64,000 nucleotides of DNA from an uncultured Prevotella sp. (GCA_946612625.1 CAMOEW010000003.1:25652-89651), one strand, 5' to 3'. Positions 36,502 through 46,553 are shown, counted from the first letter of the stretch. Notes: a model not told the origin generated them from the sequence alone. Numbers and translations are program-made.

Positions 36502-36504
36502 AGC

Positions 36505-37932
36505 ATGAAAATGTATTCCGACGACGAACTTGCCGACATTCTCGACAAAAAAATTTTCCATCAGATAAGCGATGTTGCTGACAGCCTTGGCGTAGAGTGT
36601 TATGTCGTAGGCGGATACGTACGCGATATTTTCTTAGAACGCCCCGGCAACGACATCGATGTCGTGGTAGTAGGCAGCGGCATCAAAGTAGCAAAAGAAC
36701 TGAAACGGCGGTTAGACAGAAATGCCCACCTCTCGGTATTCAAAAACTTCGGTACTGCACAGGTGAAATTCGGCGAAGAAGAAGTAGAATTCGTGGGAGC
36801 ACGGAAAGAAAGCTACAGTCACGACTCGCGCAAGCCAATTGTCGAAGACGGAACACTGGAGGACGACCAGAACCGCCGAGACTTCACCATCAATGCAATG
36901 GCTATATGCCTGAACAAACAACGGTTCGGAGAACTTGTAGATCCATTCTACGGTCTTTACGACCTTGAAGACGGAATTATACGCACCCCACTCGACCCCG
37001 AAATAACATTCAGCGACGACCCACTGCGCATGATGCGCTGCATACGATTTGCAACACAGCTGAACTTCTGTATCGACGACGAAACCTTCAATGCCCTCGA
37101 ACGAATGGCAGAACGCATAAAGATTGTGAGTGGCGAGCGGATCAAGGACGAACTGAACAAGATTTTAATGAGTCAGGCACCAAGCAAGGGTTTCGTTGAC
37201 CTGCAACGCTGCGGATTGCTTGACATCATACTGCCCGAACTGTCAGCACTCGACATCGTGGAGACACGAAACGGAAAGGCTCACAAAAACAATTTCTACC
37301 ACACGCTCGAAGTGTTAGACAACGTGGCAAAAGCAGGAGGCGGATTATGGCTAAGATGGGCAGCACTGCTTCACGACGTGGGAAAAACAAAATCAAAGCG
37401 ATGGAACAATCAGGCAGGATGGACTTTCCACAACCACAACTTGGTTGGAGCTAAAATGGTGGCACCAATCTTCCGCCGACTTGCTCTCCCACTCGACATG
37501 AAAATGAAATACGTGCAGAAACTCGTTGACCTGCACATGCGACCCATTGTGATTGCCGACGAGGAAGTGACCGACTCCGCCGTTCGACGTCTGATGAACG
37601 ATGCCGGCGACGACATCGACGACCTCATGACATTGTGTGAAGCCGACATCACAAGCAAAAACGAAGTAAGAAAAAAAATGTTCCGCGAAAACTTCCGCAT
37701 GGTGCGCGAAAAACTTACCGTTCTGAAGGAGAAAGACTACAAACGACTATTGCAGCCTGTCATCGACGGCAACGAAATTATGGAGCTCTTCCATCTTACT
37801 CCAAGCCGTGAAGTGGGAGAGCTGAAGAAAATACTGAAAGATGCAGTTCTCGACAACCGCGTGCCAAATGAACGCGAACCGCTGATGAAGCTATTGAACG
37901 AAGCAGTGCAAGAAATGGGCATCGGAAAATAA
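36505..37932 (+). CDS. tRNA CCA-adding / poly(A) polymerase family enzyme with HD domain
   Basis: A 475-residue class II nucleotidyltransferase. Residues 20-60 hold the GGYVRD and DIDVVV motifs with the metal-binding aspartates; RRDFTINAMA is next, then the RNA-binding helical domain, and an HD phosphohydrolase domain with LLHDVGKT. Most Bacteroidota use this type to add CCA to tRNAs, which fits the tRNA-Pro gene here lacking an encoded CCA. A -7 box at 36493-36501 rules out the longer frame from 36490 and predicts an almost leaderless mRNA; ATG 36511 is an alternative start. Confidence 0.88.
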   Translation: MKMYSDDELADILDKKIFHQISDVADSLGVECYVVGGYVRDIFLERPGNDIDVVVVGSGIKVAKELKRRLDRNAHLSVFKNFGTAQVKFGEEEVEFVGARKESYSHDSRKPIVEDGTLEDDQNRRDFTINAMAICLNKQRFGELVDPFYGLYDLEDGIIRTPLDPEITFSDDPLRMMRCIRFATQLNFCIDDETFNALERMAERIKIVSGERIKDELNKILMSQAPSKGFVDLQRCGLLDIILPELSALDIVETRNGKAHKNNFYHTLEVLDNVAKAGGGLWLRWAALLHDVGKTKSKRWNNQAGWTFHNHNLVGAKMVAPIFRRLALPLDMKMKYVQKLVDLHMRPIVIADEEVTDSAVRRLMNDAGDDIDDLMTLCEADITSKNEVRKKMFRENFRMVREKLTVLKEKDYKRLLQPVIDGNEIMELFHLTPSREVGELKKILKDAVLDNRVPNEREPLMKLLNEAVQEMGIGK

Positions 37933-37956
37933 ATTTTTGTTTTTTTTCGCATTATA

Positions 37957-37989
37957 TTTGGCGTTTTAAATATATTTTCATACCTTTGC
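37957..37989 (+). promoter_or_regulatory. promoter of PAP2 gene
   Basis: TTTG at 37957-37960 and TACCTTTGC at 37981-37989 with a 20-bp gap. The box shows the gene must start at the ATG at 38022, not upstream. Confidence 0.8.
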
Positions 37990-38021
37990 AACACGGAGAA
38001 AACAATCAAACCTTAAATTAT

Positions 38022-39863
38022 ATGAAAAAATTTAAACTTCTTGCAATTGCTTTATTGATGACAATAACAGCCAACGCAACAGTAAACCTCACACCGGGAA
38101 CCAACTACTCCAATGATAACCCTATTGAACTGGAAGGCGTAGAACTCGAACCGGTGCTGAAGCCAGAACTCGTTGCTGAAGCAAACAAAAGACACGACAT
38201 CACAGAACTCATGAATCCCAAACCCGAAACGGAATCTTGGATTAAGCTTGCACAACGAGATGGCATCAAAGAGCATAAATTCCTTGAAGATATGACATGG
38301 GTAGGAATTCCTATCTTCGTGGCAGGTATCATTGCAAAGAGCGAGAAACATGCGTTCAGACAAGACTATAAGAATAAACACGCAAACACCCGACTGCTGA
38401 CCGACTTCAAAACCGGTATCGACGATTATCTACAGTTCTTCGGACCTGCATTCACACTCGGACTGAAACTGGGCGGCGTAGAAGGACGCTCCGATTGGCC
38501 ACGTCTGTTCGCATCCGCAGGATTAGGATACGCGTCGATGGCCATTATCGTGAACTCTATCAAATACTCGGCAAGCGAAATGCGTCCCGACGGCTCGACT
38601 GCCAACTCATGGCCTTCAGGACACACTGCCACAGCGTTCGTCGGTGCAACAATTCTGCACAAGGAATACGGTCTGACACGCTCACCATGGTATTCGATAG
38701 CAGGCTACGGTCTCGCCACTGCAACTGGTGTTATGAGAGTTCTCAACAACCGTCACTGGGTGAGCGATGTACTCTCTGGAGCCGGTATCGGTATTCTTAC
38801 AGGCGAGCTCGGATATGCCATTGCTGACGTACTCTTCAAGAAAAAAGGACTGTTGCGCAATAACTTGCCAGACAACTTCGGCGAAGCAAAACATCCGTCG
38901 TTTTTCAGCATCGGAATGGGTCTGGGGCTCGGAAGCAACGACCTTGACTTCGGACTCAGCGATGAGGGTATCGACATGAATCTGAAATTCGGAATCTCAA
39001 CGGTTGTAACGGCCGAAGGTGCATACTTCTTTAACAAATACGTCGGAATCGGAGGACGCTTATCCGTAAAGAGTTCGCCTATCAAGGGATGGAACAACTT
39101 CCTCGACATGGCAAAGTTCAGTATAGGAACGTATTCTGATTATTTAGGAATTGAAGAAAGCCAGGCACTCTCTTCAGCATTTACCGTAAACAACCTGAAC
39201 ATCGAAAGCGATCACATGACAGAATTTATCGCAAGCGTGGGTGTATATGGAAACATTCCTCTTTCTAAACGATTCTCAATCGGTGTCAAAGGACTTATTG
39301 GTCGCAGTTTCATGCAAGACCTGAACATCTCAAGCACCACTGCGGGAAACGTTGTTAATATGGACTATGAGTTTAAATACAACAGCCAGAATCAGAACAC
39401 ACATCTGTATCTGAACACAAATACCATCACCGACAAAATAATTGAAATGGGATATAATCCTGACATCGATGACTACTATCCGATTAACAAAGGACTGGAC
39501 GAATCGGACATGAACACAACGGACAACTACATCTACCTGAAAGGCTTTGAAAAAACTGACAAGACATACGCCGCAGAGTGGGACTACCTGAACGTACATG
39601 GTGAAAGTTCTACTTCTTGGGGAACAGGAGTTTCATTAGCATACGCGTACAAACAGAAATTCACATGGAAGGTATTCTGCGACATTGACTTCACGAGAAA
39701 AAACTATACACTCTCTTATAAACCATTAGGCATGTTGGAGCAAGCAGTTCCGAAGTTTGCAGAAATATATCCGCTTCTATATGACGACATGGAATACTCT
39801 GTCAAGATAAAGAAACACATGACATCATGGGTTCTCGGAGCATCGTTCGCCATAGCATTCTAA
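38022..39863 (+). CDS. PAP2 phosphatase fused to a predicted outer-membrane barrel
   Basis: A 613-residue protein. After a signal peptide (MKKFKLLAIALLMTITANA) comes a PAP2 acid phosphatase domain with a full active site: K181, R188-P189, S199-G200-H201 (PSGH), and R239, H245, D249. Residues from about 295 to the end are a different module, rich in alternating polar and hydrophobic strands and ending in Phe (SFAIAF), as in outer-membrane beta-barrels. The enzyme likely removes phosphate from a lipid such as undecaprenyl diphosphate or lipid A, from the outer membrane. The barrel is my inference. Confidence 0.8.
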   Translation: MKKFKLLAIALLMTITANATVNLTPGTNYSNDNPIELEGVELEPVLKPELVAEANKRHDITELMNPKPETESWIKLAQRDGIKEHKFLEDMTWVGIPIFVAGIIAKSEKHAFRQDYKNKHANTRLLTDFKTGIDDYLQFFGPAFTLGLKLGGVEGRSDWPRLFASAGLGYASMAIIVNSIKYSASEMRPDGSTANSWPSGHTATAFVGATILHKEYGLTRSPWYSIAGYGLATATGVMRVLNNRHWVSDVLSGAGIGILTGELGYAIADVLFKKKGLLRNNLPDNFGEAKHPSFFSIGMGLGLGSNDLDFGLSDEGIDMNLKFGISTVVTAEGAYFFNKYVGIGGRLSVKSSPIKGWNNFLDMAKFSIGTYSDYLGIEESQALSSAFTVNNLNIESDHMTEFIASVGVYGNIPLSKRFSIGVKGLIGRSFMQDLNISSTTAGNVVNMDYEFKYNSQNQNTHLYLNTNTITDKIIEMGYNPDIDDYYPINKGLDESDMNTTDNYIYLKGFEKTDKTYAAEWDYLNVHGESSTSWGTGVSLAYAYKQKFTWKVFCDIDFTRKNYTLSYKPLGMLEQAVPKFAEIYPLLYDDMEYSVKIKKHMTSWVLGASFAIAF

Positions 39864-39867
39864 AGCT

Positions 39868-40338
39868 GTGAGAAGGCTCGTGAAATATATTACTTCAATC
39901 TTGGTTGCCGCTATCGTGCTTTGTGCATGTGGCGGCAACAAGTATGACAAAGAGGCCGCAGGTATCATCAAGATGGCACAAAAGGAATTTGAGGCCAAGC
40001 ACTACAATCGCGCTATTTTGCTCATAGATTCGATGAGAACACATTTTCCGCAAGCTATTGAAACAAGAAAACTCGCACTCGAACTGTACAATAATGTTTC
40101 ATTAGCAAAAGCACAGACTAATCTGGCTCATACCGATTCTGCACTACACATGGTAACACTGCGTTATGAAACCATGAAGACATACGTCGACTCAATGAAA
40201 GAATCATTCAACATTACCGAAGAACAAATAAGGGAACTAAACACGACAAAAGCACAGTTGGACTCGCTGAAAGTGCAGTTTGACATGGAGTGCAAGAAGA
40301 TAAAATACATCCACAAACGGATGAAAACGAAAAACTAA
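39868..40338 (+). CDS. small lipoprotein, function unknown
   Basis: A 156-residue protein starting with GTG (39868; GTG 39880 is also possible), 4 bp after the PAP2 stop. The lipobox is LCAC-GG. The rest is highly charged and helical (residues 60-150), consistent with a coiled coil, with a short TPR-like segment (EFEAKHYNRAILLIDSM) near residue 40. It is probably co-expressed with the PAP2-barrel protein and held at a membrane. I do not recognise a characterised family. Confidence 0.75.
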   Translation: MRRLVKYITSILVAAIVLCACGGNKYDKEAAGIIKMAQKEFEAKHYNRAILLIDSMRTHFPQAIETRKLALELYNNVSLAKAQTNLAHTDSALHMVTLRYETMKTYVDSMKESFNITEEQIRELNTTKAQLDSLKVQFDMECKKIKYIHKRMKTKN

Positions 40339-40346
40339 GTGTGAAA

Positions 40347-40379
40347 TTTGGTTTTTTCTTCGTTTATTCGTAACTTTGC
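40347..40379 (+). promoter_or_regulatory. promoter of DUF1599-DoxX-tpiA-folE run
   Basis: TTTG at 40347-40350 and TAACTTTGC at 40371-40379, 20 bp apart. The ATG at 40387 is only 7 bp past the box, so the leader should be a few nucleotides. Confidence 0.8.
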
Positions 40380-40386
40380 ACTCGAA

Positions 40387-40932
40387 ATGACGAAACAAGA
40401 AGAAAAGACAGAGAAAGAATTTGAACAGGTGATGCGTGAATGCCGCTCGCTGTTTGAGAAAAAGCTACACGATTACAAAGCATCATGGCGCATTCTGCGC
40501 CCGTCATCGCTAACTGACCAACTCTTCATAAAAGCAAAGCGCATACGCTCGTTAGAAATAAAGAAAGAGTCGCTCGTGGGCGAAGGCATACGTCCGGAAT
40601 TCATTGCGCTCATCAACTACGGCATAGTAGGGCTGATACAGCTCGAACGAGGTTTCTGCGACAACGTGGATATCAGCAACGACGAGGCAATGACGCTTTA
40701 TGATCGATATGCCAACGAAACCCTCGAACTGATGAAACGCAAAAACCATGACTATGACGAGGCGTGGCGCTCAATGCGCGTAAGCAGTTATACAGACTTC
40801 ATTCTTACAAAGATTGAACGAATAAAAGAAATAGAGAATCTCAGCGGAGAGACCCTTGTATCCGAAGGTATAGATGCCAATTATATGGATATCATCAACT
40901 ATGCAGTCTTCGGTGCAATAAAGACGAAATAA
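40387..40932 (+). CDS. DUF1599 protein
   Basis: A 181-residue soluble protein composed of two similar halves (CRSLFEKKLHDYKASWRILRPSS and TLELMKRKNHDYDEAWRSMRVSS), each with an LxxKxHDYxxxWRxxR motif followed by EG-I-x-(5)-I-x-YxxxG. This internal duplication is typical of DUF1599, a Bacteroidota family. The repeated charged motif could bind a nucleotide or metal, but no activity is known. It heads a conserved housekeeping run. The frame upstream to 40348 overlaps the promoter and is discounted. Confidence 0.85.
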   Translation: MTKQEEKTEKEFEQVMRECRSLFEKKLHDYKASWRILRPSSLTDQLFIKAKRIRSLEIKKESLVGEGIRPEFIALINYGIVGLIQLERGFCDNVDISNDEAMTLYDRYANETLELMKRKNHDYDEAWRSMRVSSYTDFILTKIERIKEIENLSGETLVSEGIDANYMDIINYAVFGAIKTK

Positions 40933-40954
40933 AAAGGGCTAAAGGAGTTAAGGT

Positions 40955-42088
40955 GTGGAGAAATTACGTAAGATACTGGTTAATATATGCAGGGTAGTAC
41001 TATCAGTAACCTTTATCTTCTCTGGCTTCGTAAAAGCCGTTGATCCACTTGGGACGCAATACAAGATTGCCGACTATGCAATAGCATTGCATATAAACCA
41101 CTGGCTGCCCGACTTCATCACACTGTTCGCTTCAGTTGTACTCTCGGCAGTGGAGTTCACACTCGGAATCTGTCTGCTCTTTGCCATACAGAGACGGCTG
41201 ACAACAAGATTCATACTTGCGATAATGGTCGTGCTAACCCCATTCACACTATGGATAGCAACAGCCAATCCAGTGAGCGACTGTGGATGTTTCGGCGATG
41301 CAGTGACGCTTACCAACTGGCAAACATTCTGGAAAAACGTGTTCTTACTCGCGGCGGCGATAACAACGGCACTTTTTCCAAAAGATATGATGAGATTCAT
41401 CAGCAAGACAAACCAATGGATAGTTACAAACTACACCATACTGTTCATTCTCGCCACAAGCGGATGGTCGCTATACGATCTACCTGTGTTCGATTTCCGC
41501 CCATACCATATAGGCTCTGATTTGAAAGATGGATGGACAAAGATGATAAACGGCGAGGATTCGCCATATACAGACTTGTTCATAGAAAGTCAGGAAAACG
41601 GCGACATGACAGAGGAAATCCTTACCAGTAAGGGCTATACATTCCTGCTGGTGGCTCACCACATTGAAGTCGCCGACGACTCTCAGCTCGACAAAATAAA
41701 CGAGCTATATGAATATGCGCAGGAAGAGAGAATTCCCTTCTACTGTCTGACGGCAAGCAGCAAAAAACACATCGACAGGTGGATAGAGACCACCGGAGCA
41801 GAATATCCCTTTGCCTTCACCGACGACATAGTCCTAAAAACGATGATTAGAAGCAACCCGGGGCTGCTACTCGTCAAAGACGGCAAAATCATTGGGAAGT
41901 GGAGCCATAACAATCTGCCTGAACTGACAGAGAATCCGCAACCGCTGAATAAAACAAAAGAAGGATCTATGCCTGACGATAATGTAGCAAAGAAAATGCT
42001 CATCATAGCATTATGGTATATCTTGCCGCTGCTTCTACTCACCATTGCCGACCGCATATGGGCATGGACGAGGAAAATCAAGAAATAG
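40955..42088 (+). CDS. DoxX/MauE-like membrane protein with thioredoxin-like domain
   Basis: A 377-residue protein starting with GTG at 40955, preceded by AAAGGAG (40941-40947), an unusually good Shine-Dalgarno for this phylum. Four helices (residues 1-135) form the DoxX/MauE module with a conserved DCGCFGD segment at about 108-114; a further helix follows at 155-170; residues 205-340 look like a thioredoxin fold lacking CxxC (LLLVKDGKIIGKW is the typical strand); and a last helix ends the protein. A role in membrane redox balance is plausible but unproven. Confidence 0.82.
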   Translation: MEKLRKILVNICRVVLSVTFIFSGFVKAVDPLGTQYKIADYAIALHINHWLPDFITLFASVVLSAVEFTLGICLLFAIQRRLTTRFILAIMVVLTPFTLWIATANPVSDCGCFGDAVTLTNWQTFWKNVFLLAAAITTALFPKDMMRFISKTNQWIVTNYTILFILATSGWSLYDLPVFDFRPYHIGSDLKDGWTKMINGEDSPYTDLFIESQENGDMTEEILTSKGYTFLLVAHHIEVADDSQLDKINELYEYAQEERIPFYCLTASSKKHIDRWIETTGAEYPFAFTDDIVLKTMIRSNPGLLLVKDGKIIGKWSHNNLPELTENPQPLNKTKEGSMPDDNVAKKMLIIALWYILPLLLLTIADRIWAWTRKIKK

Positions 42089-42167
42089 AAGCCGATGCTT
42101 CCTATATCGGATGATTGAAGAAACTTAGAAAGAAATATTTTTAAACAATTTTAAACAACAAAAAGAA

Positions 42168-42929
42168 ATGAGAAAGAAAATTGTAGCAGGAAACTGGAAA
42201 ATGAACATGAACCTGCAGGACGGTATCGCTCTTGCCAAAGAACTCAACGAAACACTGAAAGCCGACAAGCCCAACTGCGGTGTTGTTATCTGTACGCCAT
42301 TCATCCATCTGGCAAGCATCGCGCAGTTCCTCAACCAGGAAATCATCGGTCTGGGAGCAGAGAACTGTGCAGACAAGGAAAAGGGAGCCTTTACCGGCGA
42401 AGTTTCAGCAGAGATGGTGAAAAGCACAGGTGCACAGTACGTAATCCTCGGCCACTCTGAGCGACGTGAATATTACAAAGAGACACCCGAGATACTTAAA
42501 GAGAAAGTGCTGTTGGCACAGAAAAACGGTCTGAAAGTTATTTTCTGCATAGGTGAGAGCCTGGAAGAGCGTGAGGCAAACAGACAGAACGAAGTTGTGA
42601 AGGCAGAACTCGAAGGCAGTGTATTCAATCTTCCAGAGGAAGACTTCCGCAAGATTATCATTGCTTATGAGCCGATCTGGGCTATTGGCACCGGCAAAAC
42701 CGCTACAGCCGAACAGGCAGAGGAAATCCACGCTTATATACGCTCTATCATTGCTGAGAAATACGGCAACGAAGTAGCAGAGGATACGACCATTCTTTAT
42801 GGTGGCAGCTGCAAGGCAAGCAACGCGCCTGAACTCTTCGCGAAGCCAGACATCGACGGTGGACTCATCGGTGGTGCTTCACTGAAATGCGCAGATTTCA
42901 AGGGCATCATCGACGCATGGAAAAAATAA
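42168..42929 (+). CDS. tpiA: triosephosphate isomerase
   Basis: A 253-residue glycolytic enzyme. N9 and K11 (GNWKMN), the electrophilic H96 (ILGHSERR), and the catalytic base E168 ([11 protein letters not shown], followed by loop 6) are all present. Length is normal. It lies in the same direction as the DoxX gene (80 bp) and the SPOR gene (23 bp), a neighbourhood conserved in Bacteroidota. Confidence 0.98.
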   Translation: MRKKIVAGNWKMNMNLQDGIALAKELNETLKADKPNCGVVICTPFIHLASIAQFLNQEIIGLGAENCADKEKGAFTGEVSAEMVKSTGAQYVILGHSERREYYKETPEILKEKVLLAQKNGLKVIFCIGESLEEREANRQNEVVKAELEGSVFNLPEEDFRKIIIAYEPIWAIGTGKTATAEQAEEIHAYIRSIIAEKYGNEVAEDTTILYGGSCKASNAPELFAKPDIDGGLIGGASLKCADFKGIIDAWKK

Positions 42930-42952
42930 AATTGTTGAACTATTGAATTAAG

Positions 42953-43570
42953 GTGAAGGCATTCATCATCATAACAACGCTGTGTATCGGCTGTCCCTCA
43001 ACCGCCGATGCACAGACGTTTACCCAACGCTTGCAAAAGAAAAGCAATAATGCGAAGGGTACGGTGACTATCCATCAAAGCACAGCCATTGACAAGCTTG
43101 TAAACAACACCGACGGACAAACAGTAATATCTTACGAGTCCGCCACTGCCGTCAAGCCCTCCACTGCAACAACAGCAAACAAGTCAAACACAGTTACTAC
43201 CACACAAGAGAAACCTGCAACAACTACAACGACACCAAGTACTAGTGCTACTCTCGAAGAAACGCCGACAGAAGTGGACACACGCAAAAAAATGCCAAAG
43301 AACTTCTATAAAGTAATTGGTTATCGGGTACAGGTATTTGCAGGAGGTAACTCAAGGCAAGACAAGCTGAAAGCCGAAAGGATAGGCAATGAAATAAAGC
43401 AGAACTTCCCCAATGCGCCAACATACGTACATTTCTATTCACCTCGATGGATTTGCCGTGTGGGCAACTACCGCACCTATGAGGAAGCCCACCAGATGTT
43501 ACTTGACATAAAGAAATTGGGATATAGTCAAGCCACTATCGTTAAAGGGAGGATCACCGTTAGCTATTAA
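42953..43570 (+). CDS. SPOR domain protein
   Basis: A 205-residue exported protein starting with GTG, with a signal peptide ending near STADA-Q, a Thr/Ser-rich linker (about 65-105) and a C-terminal SPOR domain (about 120-205; [22 protein letters not shown], then [10 protein letters not shown]). SPOR domains bind peptidoglycan stripped of stem peptides at division sites. It sits between tpiA and folE, 10 bp before the latter. Confidence 0.88.
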   Translation: MKAFIIITTLCIGCPSTADAQTFTQRLQKKSNNAKGTVTIHQSTAIDKLVNNTDGQTVISYESATAVKPSTATTANKSNTVTTTQEKPATTTTTPSTSATLEETPTEVDTRKKMPKNFYKVIGYRVQVFAGGNSRQDKLKAERIGNEIKQNFPNAPTYVHFYSPRWICRVGNYRTYEEAHQMLLDIKKLGYSQATIVKGRITVSY

Positions 43571-43580
43571 TTATCGACAA

Positions 43581-44153
43581 ATGGAACCGGAATACAGAAA
43601 AGGGCTTGACGAACTGGCCCAACACTATAAACGAATCCTTTCGCTCCTCGGCGAAGATGCAGGACGAGAAGGATTGCAAAAGACCCCTATGCGCGTGGCA
43701 AAAGCCATGCAAGTACTCACTTGTGGATATGAGATGGATGCACATCAGGTACTGCGCGATGCCCTGTTCAAGGAAGACTACAGCCAGATGGTCATAGTCA
43801 AAGACATCGACTTCTTCTCGCTTTGCGAACATCACATGTTACCTTTCTATGGAAAAGCCCATGTAGCGTATATTCCTAACGGATATATCACAGGTCTGAG
43901 CAAGATAGCACGCGTAGTTGACATTTACAGCCACCGCCTTCAAGTACAAGAAAGGATGACGTTACAAATTAAGGAATGTATCGAGCAGACACTGCATCCA
44001 CTCGGAGTCATGGTAGTAGTCGAGGCACGTCACATGTGTATGCAAATGCGCGGAGTAGAGAAACAGAATTCCATTACTACAACCAGCGACTTCTCCGGAG
44101 CCTTCAAACAGGCTAAGACACGTCAAGAATTTATGAATCTAATACATAATTAG
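43581..44153 (+). CDS. folE: GTP cyclohydrolase I
   Basis: A 190-residue enzyme that makes 7,8-dihydroneopterin triphosphate, the first step of folate synthesis. Zinc ligands C82, H85 (CEHH at 82-85) and C153 have the same 71-residue spacing as C110 and C181 of E. coli. [15 protein letters not shown] is the type IA signature. folK lies elsewhere in the window (20,880), so the folate genes are split. Confidence 0.97.
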   Translation: MEPEYRKGLDELAQHYKRILSLLGEDAGREGLQKTPMRVAKAMQVLTCGYEMDAHQVLRDALFKEDYSQMVIVKDIDFFSLCEHHMLPFYGKAHVAYIPNGYITGLSKIARVVDIYSHRLQVQERMTLQIKECIEQTLHPLGVMVVVEARHMCMQMRGVEKQNSITTTSDFSGAFKQAKTRQEFMNLIHN

Positions 44154-44155
44154 CG

Positions 44156-44734
44156 ATGGCGAACTTAGACAACAATTCTTATCGTACTAAAGAAACGTTA
44201 TCAAGCACTTTCTTCCACAGTTGCTTAGGCAAGATTGTAATTTTGGCTGTTTTTGCTTTACTCATGTTCTTTGCAGCAAGCAACAGTATTCCCTCTGAAG
44301 AAACCATGCGCAACGAGACAAACGATGCCATAAAGGAATGTATTGCTGACACCAAACATATCGATAAGCTCGACGAATGGGTCAGGAATTTCACAGCAAT
44401 CTTCACATCTGCCGACACAACAGAGATGGTGAGAGAAATGATGAAGGATTTCGAGAAATACAACAACGTGGAAGTTTATCAACACACTTTCTACTCTACC
44501 GCATACATACACAACGCCTTTAAGCCAGAAGGCATCAGGGTGGCATGGGGAATCTTCGGCATTGTGATTCCTACAATTTATTATCAAGACATGCTGCTAA
44601 GGGTTGGACCGGCACCAAAGGAATACAACAAACCGCTTATTGACCCACTTGATACCGGGAGCTCAGAAGATGACGGTACATTTGTAGATATGGATTTTGG
44701 AAATAGCCACGATTCCTACGATACGGAGGATTAA
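44156..44734 (+). CDS. membrane-anchored protein, function unknown
   Basis: A 192-residue protein starting 2 bp after folE. One transmembrane helix (about 27-42) is followed by a soluble helical region and a weakly hydrophobic segment (IRVAWGIFGIVIPTIYY, about 135-150); the C-terminus is acidic and rich in Asp and Ser. No family is recognised. It ends the plus-strand run and is convergent with the DUF4834 gene, 8 bp away; no terminator hairpin is visible between them. Confidence 0.75.
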   Translation: MANLDNNSYRTKETLSSTFFHSCLGKIVILAVFALLMFFAASNSIPSEETMRNETNDAIKECIADTKHIDKLDEWVRNFTAIFTSADTTEMVREMMKDFEKYNNVEVYQHTFYSTAYIHNAFKPEGIRVAWGIFGIVIPTIYYQDMLLRVGPAPKEYNKPLIDPLDTGSSEDDGTFVDMDFGNSHDSYDTED

Positions 44735-44742
44735 GATATGCA

Positions 44743-45084
44743 TCATTCTTCCGTAAACTCCACATATTCGCCCTCGTCATCAGAAAATATCTGCTGTTTC
44801 TCGTAACGACCACGCTGGTCGATAACCGACTCATCGTTTTCCATCTTGTGGGTTTTTGATGTATTTTCCGCCCACCTTTCACGACGGCTCTCGTCATAGG
44901 CATATTGTTGAGACCTGCGGCCGGTGAAATTGCCGCTACGACGTGAGTCGTTTAGAAATTCCTCTTGCTGTTTCATCGCCTCACGAAAATTGCGGAAAAT
45001 GCGCATTATAAAATTATAAGCAAGCATGAAGCCTACAAGTGCAAAAAACAAAATGATGCCAATAAGTATCAGTAGTATTTTCAT
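44743..45084 (-). CDS. DUF4834 small membrane protein
   Basis: A 113-residue protein with an N-terminal transmembrane helix (residues 3-25), then a basic, Arg- and Gln-rich segment and an acidic end (DDEGEYVEFTEE). The plan and the place next to pssA fit DUF4834, a Bacteroidota family of unknown function. It is the last gene of the psd-pssA-DUF4834 operon, 15 bp after pssA. Confidence 0.8.
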   Translation of the reverse strand: MKILLILIGIILFFALVGFMLAYNFIMRIFRNFREAMKQQEEFLNDSRRSGNFTGRRSQQYAYDESRRERWAENTSKTHKMENDESVIDQRGRYEKQQIFSDDEGEYVEFTEE

Positions 45085-45099
45085 AAATCGAAAAGGGTT

Positions 45100-45792
45100 T
45101 TATTTATTGTCAACAACAACAGAGAGGAACACATACCATGCTATCACAGCAGCAATACCAGTCCATCCAAGAAAAAGTACAAGAGGTATAGACGTGAGTA
45201 CGAAAACATACTTTATCTCATTGCCTTTCCATCCCCAATGTTTGAACTTTAGTGCGAACATGGGAATCTCAGCCACGAGCAGCCACGAACTGACAACAAC
45301 CATGATGACAATAAAATACTCTACATAATCAATTTCCATTAACCATTCCCCACATCCTACGAGAAATGCTCCCCAAAATAGAGCATTGGCAGGTGTTGGC
45401 AAACCGATGAAACCCAGTGCCTGACGTTCATCAAGATTGAACTTTGCCAATCTTAAAGCAGAGAATGCAGCCATTACGAACGCCGCATAAGGTAAATAGT
45501 CGGTCAACGGCGACGACTTCATCGTCATTATAGTCACAAGAAATGAAAAAATTATTGCCGACGGTGCGAATCCGAATGTGATGTCGTCGGCCAGCGAGTC
45601 GAGTTCCTTTCCTATTGGCGAAGACACGCCGAGGAGTCGTGCCGACATCCCGTCGAAAAAATCGAACACAGCACCGATTATAATAAATATGAGTGCAAGT
45701 TCTAGGTTGCCCATAAACGCTGCGTATGTTGCTATGCATCCCGAGACAAGGTTGCAACACGTAATAGTATTAGGTATGTGGTTCTTTATCAT
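45100..45792 (-). CDS. pssA: phosphatidylserine synthase
   Basis: A 230-residue membrane enzyme that joins CDP-diacylglycerol and serine. The CDP-alcohol phosphotransferase signature is complete: D44, D47-G48, A51-R52, G61, D65 and D69. About seven helices follow. The ATG at 45792 overlaps the psd stop by 4 bp (ATGA), so the two steps of phosphatidylethanolamine synthesis are coupled; the longer frame to 45852 lies inside psd. Confidence 0.93.
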   Translation of the reverse strand: MIKNHIPNTITCCNLVSGCIATYAAFMGNLELALIFIIIGAVFDFFDGMSARLLGVSSPIGKELDSLADDITFGFAPSAIIFSFLVTIMTMKSSPLTDYLPYAAFVMAAFSALRLAKFNLDERQALGFIGLPTPANALFWGAFLVGCGEWLMEIDYVEYFIVIMVVVSSWLLVAEIPMFALKFKHWGWKGNEIKYVFVLTSIPLVLFLGWTGIAAVIAWYVFLSVVVDNK

Positions 45793-46490
45793 TTTCTCAG
45801 TCTTGCTATAACTGTCTGGTCGCCTGTTGTCAACTGCCCCATCTTTACACATACTTCAGAGTCTATAGGCAAAAACACGTCAACGCGCGAACCGAGCTTG
45901 ATAAATCCCAGATGCTCGTCGATGTAGCATTCCTCATTATCCTTGGCGTAAGTAACGATGCGGCGAGCCATTGCACCCGCTATCTGGCGGCACAGCACTT
46001 CCTTTCCATCAGGGGTCTCAATCATGATATCGGCATGTTCATTCTCCTCACTTGCCTTCGGAAGCCATGCCTTATGGTAATTTCCGTTCTGATGATGTAC
46101 GAACTTAACTTTCCCATCAACGGGAAACCAGTTGGCATGAACATTAAACGGACTCATAAAGATAGAAATCATCAACCGCTTGTCATGAAAATATTCGTTT
46201 TCTACAACCTCTTCAATAACGACAATATGACCGTCGGCAGGTGCCACGACAATACCTTCTGTTTCGCCGTTAAAATATCGGATAGGACACCGATAGAAAT
46301 TAAGTACTACCAACCATAAAAACGCTAAAAGACCTCCAGTTAAGCCCAAAAGAATTTGTGAACCTGTAAGATAATAAACAAGGAACGTAATTGCAAAAAT
46401 AGCGATTGCACTATACCATAGTGTTGTTGTTCCTTCTCTGTGTATTCTGATTTTTTTTATTTTCTTAAGTTTATCTATCTTCGCTCCCAT
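45789..46490 (-). CDS. psd: phosphatidylserine decarboxylase, short form
   Basis: A 233-residue proenzyme that decarboxylates phosphatidylserine to phosphatidylethanolamine. Self-cleavage is expected between G200 and S201 (KLGSRVDVF), which makes the pyruvoyl group. The Asp and His that assist are D86 (PADGHI) and H118 (SPFNVHANW). Two N-terminal helices (about 25-65) anchor it. It heads the operon with pssA and DUF4834. Confidence 0.94.
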   Translation of the reverse strand: MGAKIDKLKKIKKIRIHREGTTTLWYSAIAIFAITFLVYYLTGSQILLGLTGGLLAFLWLVVLNFYRCPIRYFNGETEGIVVAPADGHIVVIEEVVENEYFHDKRLMISIFMSPFNVHANWFPVDGKVKFVHHQNGNYHKAWLPKASEENEHADIMIETPDGKEVLCRQIAGAMARRIVTYAKDNEECYIDEHLGFIKLGSRVDVFLPIDSEVCVKMGQLTTGDQTVIARLRK

Positions 46491-46521
46491 GAAGTTTTAT
46501 ATCTTGATTTCGAAATCAAGT

Positions 46522-46553
46522 GCAAAGATACATTAAATTTACTTAACAGCAAA
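46522..46553 (-). promoter_or_regulatory. promoter of psd-pssA operon
   Basis: Minus-strand -7 box TATCTTTGC at 46522-46530 with TTTG at 46550-46553, 19 bp upstream. Confidence 0.75.

Noticed and set aside
36490..36504. Start of the CCA-enzyme gene at 36490
   Set aside because: It would lie upstream of and within the -7 box, so it would not be transcribed from that promoter.
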